Below the pieces are notes generated by a model. It was not told where the DNA came from. It saw only the letters and a list, made by a program, of their open reading frames with translations, and did no database searches. The translations under genes and the position numbers were made by a program. DNA of 64,000 nt from Enterococcus ureilyticus. GTDB lineage: Bacteria > Bacillota > Bacilli > Lactobacillales > Enterococcaceae. The stretch is from assembly GCF_001730315.1 (NCBI RefSeq), contig NZ_MIKC01000003.1, forward strand, positions 62,001-126,000, written 5' to 3'. Numbering within the stretch: the stretch's first letter is position 1; every line of letters begins with the position of its first letter. This document shows, one piece after another, positions 61,153 through 64,000 of the stretch.

Positions 61153-62274
61153 ATGAAATTATGGAAAAAAGTAATATTGACCGTTTTAGGATTGGTTCTT
61201 ATATCAGTTGCGGGATTTTGTGCATACGGGATTAAAATGTATTCTGATGCAACCTATACTGTAAAAGGGGTTTATGAATCGATTGACCGGACTTCTAAAA
61301 GAAGAGAAGCGGCCGTAAATATCGATGCACAAGAACCTTTCTCTGTTTTATTAATGGGAATCGATACTGGAGATTTAGGCCGTACAGAGCAAGGCCGCTC
61401 AGATACTACGATGGTAGTTACTATTAATCCTAAAGAAAAGAAATCGACGATGATCAGTTTAGATCGAGATATATTGACTGAGATTGTTGGTAATGGGACA
61501 GAAGATAAACTAAATCATGCCTACGCATTTGGTGGAGCTAAAATGGCGATTGATACAGTATCAGAGTTACTGGATATTCCAATCGATAATTATGTATCGA
61601 TCAATATGAAGGGACTAAAAGATTTGATTGATGCTGTAGGAGGAATTGAAGTTGATAATACATTAGGTGAGTTCACCTTGGATGGTATTGTTGTCCCAGC
61701 AGGTAAAATCACGCTAGATGGTGAGACTGGGTTGGCATATGCGCGTATGCGTAAAGAAGATCCTGATGGAGATATAGGGCGTCAACGTCGTCAAAGAGAA
61801 GTTGTTGAAAAAATTGTCAACAAAATTATCAGTTTAGACGGTTTAACAAAGTATAGAAAAATTTTGGATGCGGTAAAAGATAATGTGAAAACTGATTTAA
61901 CTTGGGACAATATGGTAGATATTCAAAAGAAATATATGCCTGCTTTTAAAAATATCGATTCATTGCAATTAGATGGAGAAGGTACAGAAATTGATAGTAT
62001 TTATTATCAATTATTAGATCCAACTAAATTATATGAAACTCAAACTGAGCTACGTGCGCAATTGGGTATGGCAAAAAATGAAGAGATGCAAGCTAGAGAT
62101 ACTAGCAATTACAATAATTACGCTGGTGGGAATACTGCTGCATATGGTGGCACTTCAACGGATACTACTAATTATAGTTATGATCCAAATACGTATGTTG
62201 ATCCGAATACTGGTGTAGTGGATTCTACTTATACAAATCAAGAGGAAGCTGTTTATCCAGATAATGGTTATTAA
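61153..62274 (+). CDS. LytR-CpsA-Psr (LCP) family ligase
   Basis: The protein has 373 residues. A short basic cytoplasmic N-terminus and one transmembrane helix (VILTVLGLVLISVAGFCAYGI) precede the LCP domain (about 60-225), with the conserved aspartates and arginines in LLMGIDTGD, GRSDTTMVVTINPKEKKSTMISLDRD, KLNHAYAFGG and YARMRKEDPDGDIGRQRRQREV. The C-terminal 55 residues are rich in Asn, Thr, Tyr and Gly. LCP enzymes join undecaprenyl-linked polymers such as capsule or wall polysaccharide to peptidoglycan, in keeping with its place after the cluster. The ATG at 61153 with AGGAAGTG upstream is chosen. Confidence 0.93.
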   Translation: MKLWKKVILTVLGLVLISVAGFCAYGIKMYSDATYTVKGVYESIDRTSKRREAAVNIDAQEPFSVLLMGIDTGDLGRTEQGRSDTTMVVTINPKEKKSTMISLDRDILTEIVGNGTEDKLNHAYAFGGAKMAIDTVSELLDIPIDNYVSINMKGLKDLIDAVGGIEVDNTLGEFTLDGIVVPAGKITLDGETGLAYARMRKEDPDGDIGRQRRQREVVEKIVNKIISLDGLTKYRKILDAVKDNVKTDLTWDNMVDIQKKYMPAFKNIDSLQLDGEGTEIDSIYYQLLDPTKLYETQTELRAQLGMAKNEEMQARDTSNYNNYAGGNTAAYGGTSTDTTNYSYDPNTYVDPNTGVVDSTYTNQEEAVYPDNGY

Positions 62275-62279
62275 TTATA

Positions 62280-62317
62280 TAACTTCTATTTTCGAAAGAG
62301 AATAGAAGTTTTTTTAT
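62280..62317 (+). terminator. Terminator after the LCP gene
   Basis: AACTTCTATT and AATAGAAGTT form the stem (10 bp plus inner pairs), followed by seven Ts. Confidence 0.88.
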
Positions 62318-62354
62318 TTTCACTCACTTTAGACTAGAATTCTTTTTTATAGGG

Positions 62355-62376
62355 TGTTATAATTGGACTATACCAA
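62355..62376 (+). promoter_or_regulatory. nagB promoter with possible operator
   Basis: An extended -10, TG-T-TATAAT (TATAAT at 62358-62363), runs into TTGGACTATACCAA (62363-62376), an imperfect inverted repeat at the expected transcript start. Its complement TTGGTATAGTCCAA resembles operators of GntR/HutC-type regulators such as NagR. Confidence 0.5.
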
Positions 62377-62402
62377 ATAAGAATACGAGGGAGTAACTTG
62401 CA

Positions 62403-63104
62403 ATGGAAATTATCAAAGTAGCGAACGCTGAAGAAGGCGGAAAAAAAACATTTGAACTGATCAAAGAAGGCATGAGTAATGGTGCAAAAGTATTAGGACT
62501 TGCGACAGGCAGCACGCCAGAAACATTATATAAAGAAATGACTGCAAGCGATTTGGATTTTTCTGAGATGACTTCTGTGAATTTAGATGAATATGTTGGC
62601 TTAGGCGGAGAAGACGATCAAAGCTATCGTTACTTCATGAATGATCAACTATTTAACAAAAAACCATTTAAAAACACCTACGTACCAAACGGAAAAGCAG
62701 AAGATTTAGCAGCTGAATGTAAGCACTATGAAGGGATTATCGACGATAATCCAATCGACATTCAAATTCTAGGTATTGGACAAAATGGGCATATTGGGTT
62801 TAACGAGCCAGGGACACCACTAGATAGTTTGACTCATGTAGTTGAATTAACTGAGTCTACAATTAATGCGAACAAACGTAATTTTGAAAAAGTTGAAGAT
62901 GTACCAACTAGAGCTGTTTCAATGGGAATCGGCTCAATCATGAAAGGCAAAAAAATGATTTTAATGGCATATGGATCAGCAAAGGCTGATGCGATCAAAG
63001 GAATGATCGATGGACCTGTTTCTGTTGACTTACCAGCAAGTGCGTTACAAAATCATTCAGATGTTGTTGTCATCATTGATGAAGAGGCTGCTAGTAAATT
63101 ATAA
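62403..63104 (+). CDS. nagB: Glucosamine-6-phosphate deaminase
   Basis: NagB converts glucosamine-6-phosphate to fructose-6-phosphate and ammonia, linking amino-sugar use to glycolysis. The 233-residue protein carries [16 protein letters not shown] near residue 35, VNLDEYVGL with the catalytic aspartate near residue 66, and [15 protein letters not shown] near residue 125 with the ring-opening histidine. This is the short bacterial form without the allosteric C-terminal extension. GGGAG precedes the ATG. It is a single gene with a candidate operator over its promoter; nagA is not adjacent. Confidence 0.96.
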   Translation: MEIIKVANAEEGGKKTFELIKEGMSNGAKVLGLATGSTPETLYKEMTASDLDFSEMTSVNLDEYVGLGGEDDQSYRYFMNDQLFNKKPFKNTYVPNGKAEDLAAECKHYEGIIDDNPIDIQILGIGQNGHIGFNEPGTPLDSLTHVVELTESTINANKRNFEKVEDVPTRAVSMGIGSIMKGKKMILMAYGSAKADAIKGMIDGPVSVDLPASALQNHSDVVVIIDEEAASKL

Positions 63105-63111
63105 AAATATG

Positions 63112-63157
63112 AAGCTGTGATCACAGGATTAATTCCTTTGATCACAGCTTTTTTTGA
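63112..63157 (+). terminator. Terminator after nagB
   Basis: A 12-bp perfect stem AAGCTGTGATCA, with inner AGGA/TCCT pairing, is followed by seven Ts. Confidence 0.92.
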
Positions 63158-63191
63158 TGAAACTAAGCATCATTCTCTCAATTCAAATTAG

Positions 63192-63200
63192 TGCTATAAT
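63192..63200 (+). promoter_or_regulatory. Extended -10 promoter of the mgtC-like gene
   Basis: TG-C-TATAAT lies 29 bases before the start codon; no strong -35 box is visible. Confidence 0.55.
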
Positions 63201-63229
63201 AGGATAGAAGATCAATAGGAGGATTGAGT

Positions 63230-63937
63230 ATGGTGGATATAATTTTAACAGTTCCGGAAATCATTATAAGACTATGTTTGGCAATGCTGATTGGTGGAGT
63301 CATTGGATTTGAACGCCAATACAAAAATCGCCCAGCTGGTATGCGGACACATATTTTAGTTTGCATGGGAGCAACGATCATTGCATTAATTCAAGTTGAA
63401 ATCGCTGCTAGTGCTTTGCAAGATGCGATTAATCATCCAGAGTTAACTGGTGTGATCCGCTCCGACCAAGCAAGACTAATTGCACAAGTTGTTAGTGGAA
63501 TCGGTTTTTTAGGTGCAGGAACGATCATAGTGACGAAACAGTCCGTTACCGGCTTGACCACAGCCGCATCCTTATGGGCTGTCGCAGGTTTAGGAATTGC
63601 GATTGGTATGGGTTACTATGCTATTGCGATAACTAGTTTTATTGGTGTTTTTATTGCTTTAACAGTTGTTAGAAAAGTAATCCATGTCCCGACAACAAAG
63701 AAACTAGAAATTCGTTATATACACAAACAAGAAACAAAAGAATTTATCAACCAGTATTTTGAAGAACACAAAATTGAAATCGAGGATGTCAATTTCAATG
63801 TAGTCTTAGTTGAAGACGTGCAGATTTACACGAATATTTATACGATTGATCTACCTAAAGGCATGACCTATGCTGAAGTGATAGAGGACTTATCGATTTA
63901 CAAAAATATCACGAAACTGCGGCTAGTTAGTATATAA
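63230..63937 (+). CDS. MgtC/SapB-family membrane protein
   Basis: The protein has 235 residues. Four to five transmembrane helices lie in residues 5-150, with the family motif LIGGVIGFERQYKNRPAGMRTHILVCMGA at residues 20-48 and VSGIGFLGAGTIIV near residue 95. A cytoplasmic ACT-like domain of about 75 residues forms the C-terminus. MgtC-type proteins affect ATP synthase and intramacrophage or magnesium-limited growth in other bacteria; the function of the firmicute SapB/YhiD-like branch is not settled. AGGAGGA lies before the ATG at 63230; a TTG two codons earlier is the alternative. Confidence 0.92.
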   Translation: MVDIILTVPEIIIRLCLAMLIGGVIGFERQYKNRPAGMRTHILVCMGATIIALIQVEIAASALQDAINHPELTGVIRSDQARLIAQVVSGIGFLGAGTIIVTKQSVTGLTTAASLWAVAGLGIAIGMGYYAIAITSFIGVFIALTVVRKVIHVPTTKKLEIRYIHKQETKEFINQYFEEHKIEIEDVNFNVVLVEDVQIYTNIYTIDLPKGMTYAEVIEDLSIYKNITKLRLVSI

Positions 63938-63962
63938 GTTATCTTATTATTATAAGGAAAAT

Positions 63963-64000
63963 AAAGTGAGTTTGAACGTGTCATCATTCAAGCTTACTTT
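63963..64000 (+). terminator. Terminator after the mgtC-like gene, at window end
   Basis: AAAGTGAGTTTGAA and TTCAAGCTTACTTT pair with two wobbles around a 10-base loop. The T-run, if any, lies beyond the window. Confidence 0.7.

Noticed and set aside
1-64000. CRISPR arrays, transposase or integrase genes, tRNA and rRNA genes
   Set aside because: I looked for regularly spaced repeats, transposase-like proteins and tRNA-like T-loop sequences by eye and found none. Short or degenerate copies could be missed without a search tool.

Overview
The window is a low-GC, densely coding Gram-positive chromosome segment with no rRNA, tRNA, CRISPR array, integrase or transposase that I could find. Gene content and order point to Enterococcus. 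The order rex, tpx, valS, radC, csp, an EfrAB-type ABC exporter, nox, mltG, greA, liaFSR matches what I recall of the Enterococcus faecalis chromosome. An isoprenoid gene of the MEP pathway (ispG) and the divergence of several proteins suggest a different species, perhaps of the E. haemoperoxidus/moraviensis/ureilyticus kind. That species guess is inference.

Layout. 1-4.0 kb: the end of ezrA, then a cysteine desulfurase and thiI (tRNA thiolation) with a decayed small gene between them. 4.1-8.6 kb: the redox repressor Rex, thiol peroxidase, and valyl-tRNA synthetase behind a T-box leader. 8.7-15.5 kb, minus strand: a large secreted BspA/DUF285 repeat protein, a YehR-type lipoprotein, a TVP38-type membrane protein and a YfhO-type protein. 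15.9-20.3 kb: folC, a HAD phosphatase, radC, a cold-shock protein, small hypothetical genes and a universal stress protein. 20.5-22.2 kb: an overlapping MerR regulator plus MGT-type glycosyltransferase pair. 22.4-25.0 kb, minus: RNase J1 with RNA polymerase epsilon, and a DUF454 protein. 25.2-28.7 kb: heterodimeric multidrug ABC exporter. 28.8-35 kb: gamma-carbonic anhydrase fold protein, a HesB-like protein, a quinone-detoxification-like pair, an SPFH protein, a HAD phosphatase and NADH oxidase. 35-41.1 kb: mltG, greA, the LiaFSR cell-envelope stress system, KtrA-type potassium regulator and a second HesB-like protein. 41.2-49.1 kb: an Mga-type regulator facing a GtrB/CsbB-type glycosyltransferase, a 2-hydroxyacid dehydrogenase, ispG, a DUF1189 protein, sodA and dapF. 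49.1-62.3 kb: a complete Wzx/Wzy exopolysaccharide (capsule) cluster ending in an LCP attachment enzyme. 62.4-64 kb: nagB and an MgtC/SapB-family protein.

How the genes fit together. Much of the window concerns the cell envelope and its stress responses: EzrA (division), MltG (glycan chain termination), LiaFSR (antibiotic and envelope stress), the polysaccharide cluster with its LCP ligase, and a likely CsbB/YfhO glycan-decorating pair. A second theme is redox: Rex, Tpx, Nox, SodA, the desulfurase/ThiI pair and the dioxygenase/flavin reductase pair. In the polysaccharide cluster a Wzz/kinase/phosphatase regulatory trio is followed by the initiating sugar-phosphate transferase, four glycosyltransferases, a polymerase, an acyltransferase and a flippase. 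This part is markedly more AT-rich than its flanks and is probably strain-variable.

Observations I rate highest: an in-frame run of eight Gs at the start of a polysaccharide glycosyltransferase (possible phase-variation switch); ispG in an organism group known for the mevalonate route; a radC ribosome binding site and start codon lying inside the preceding terminator hairpin; the MerR-glycosyltransferase pair; the anchorless DUF285 repeat protein; and three dispersed GGGACA-type hairpin repeats at gene ends. I saw no clear previously undescribed multi-gene defence or mobile system.
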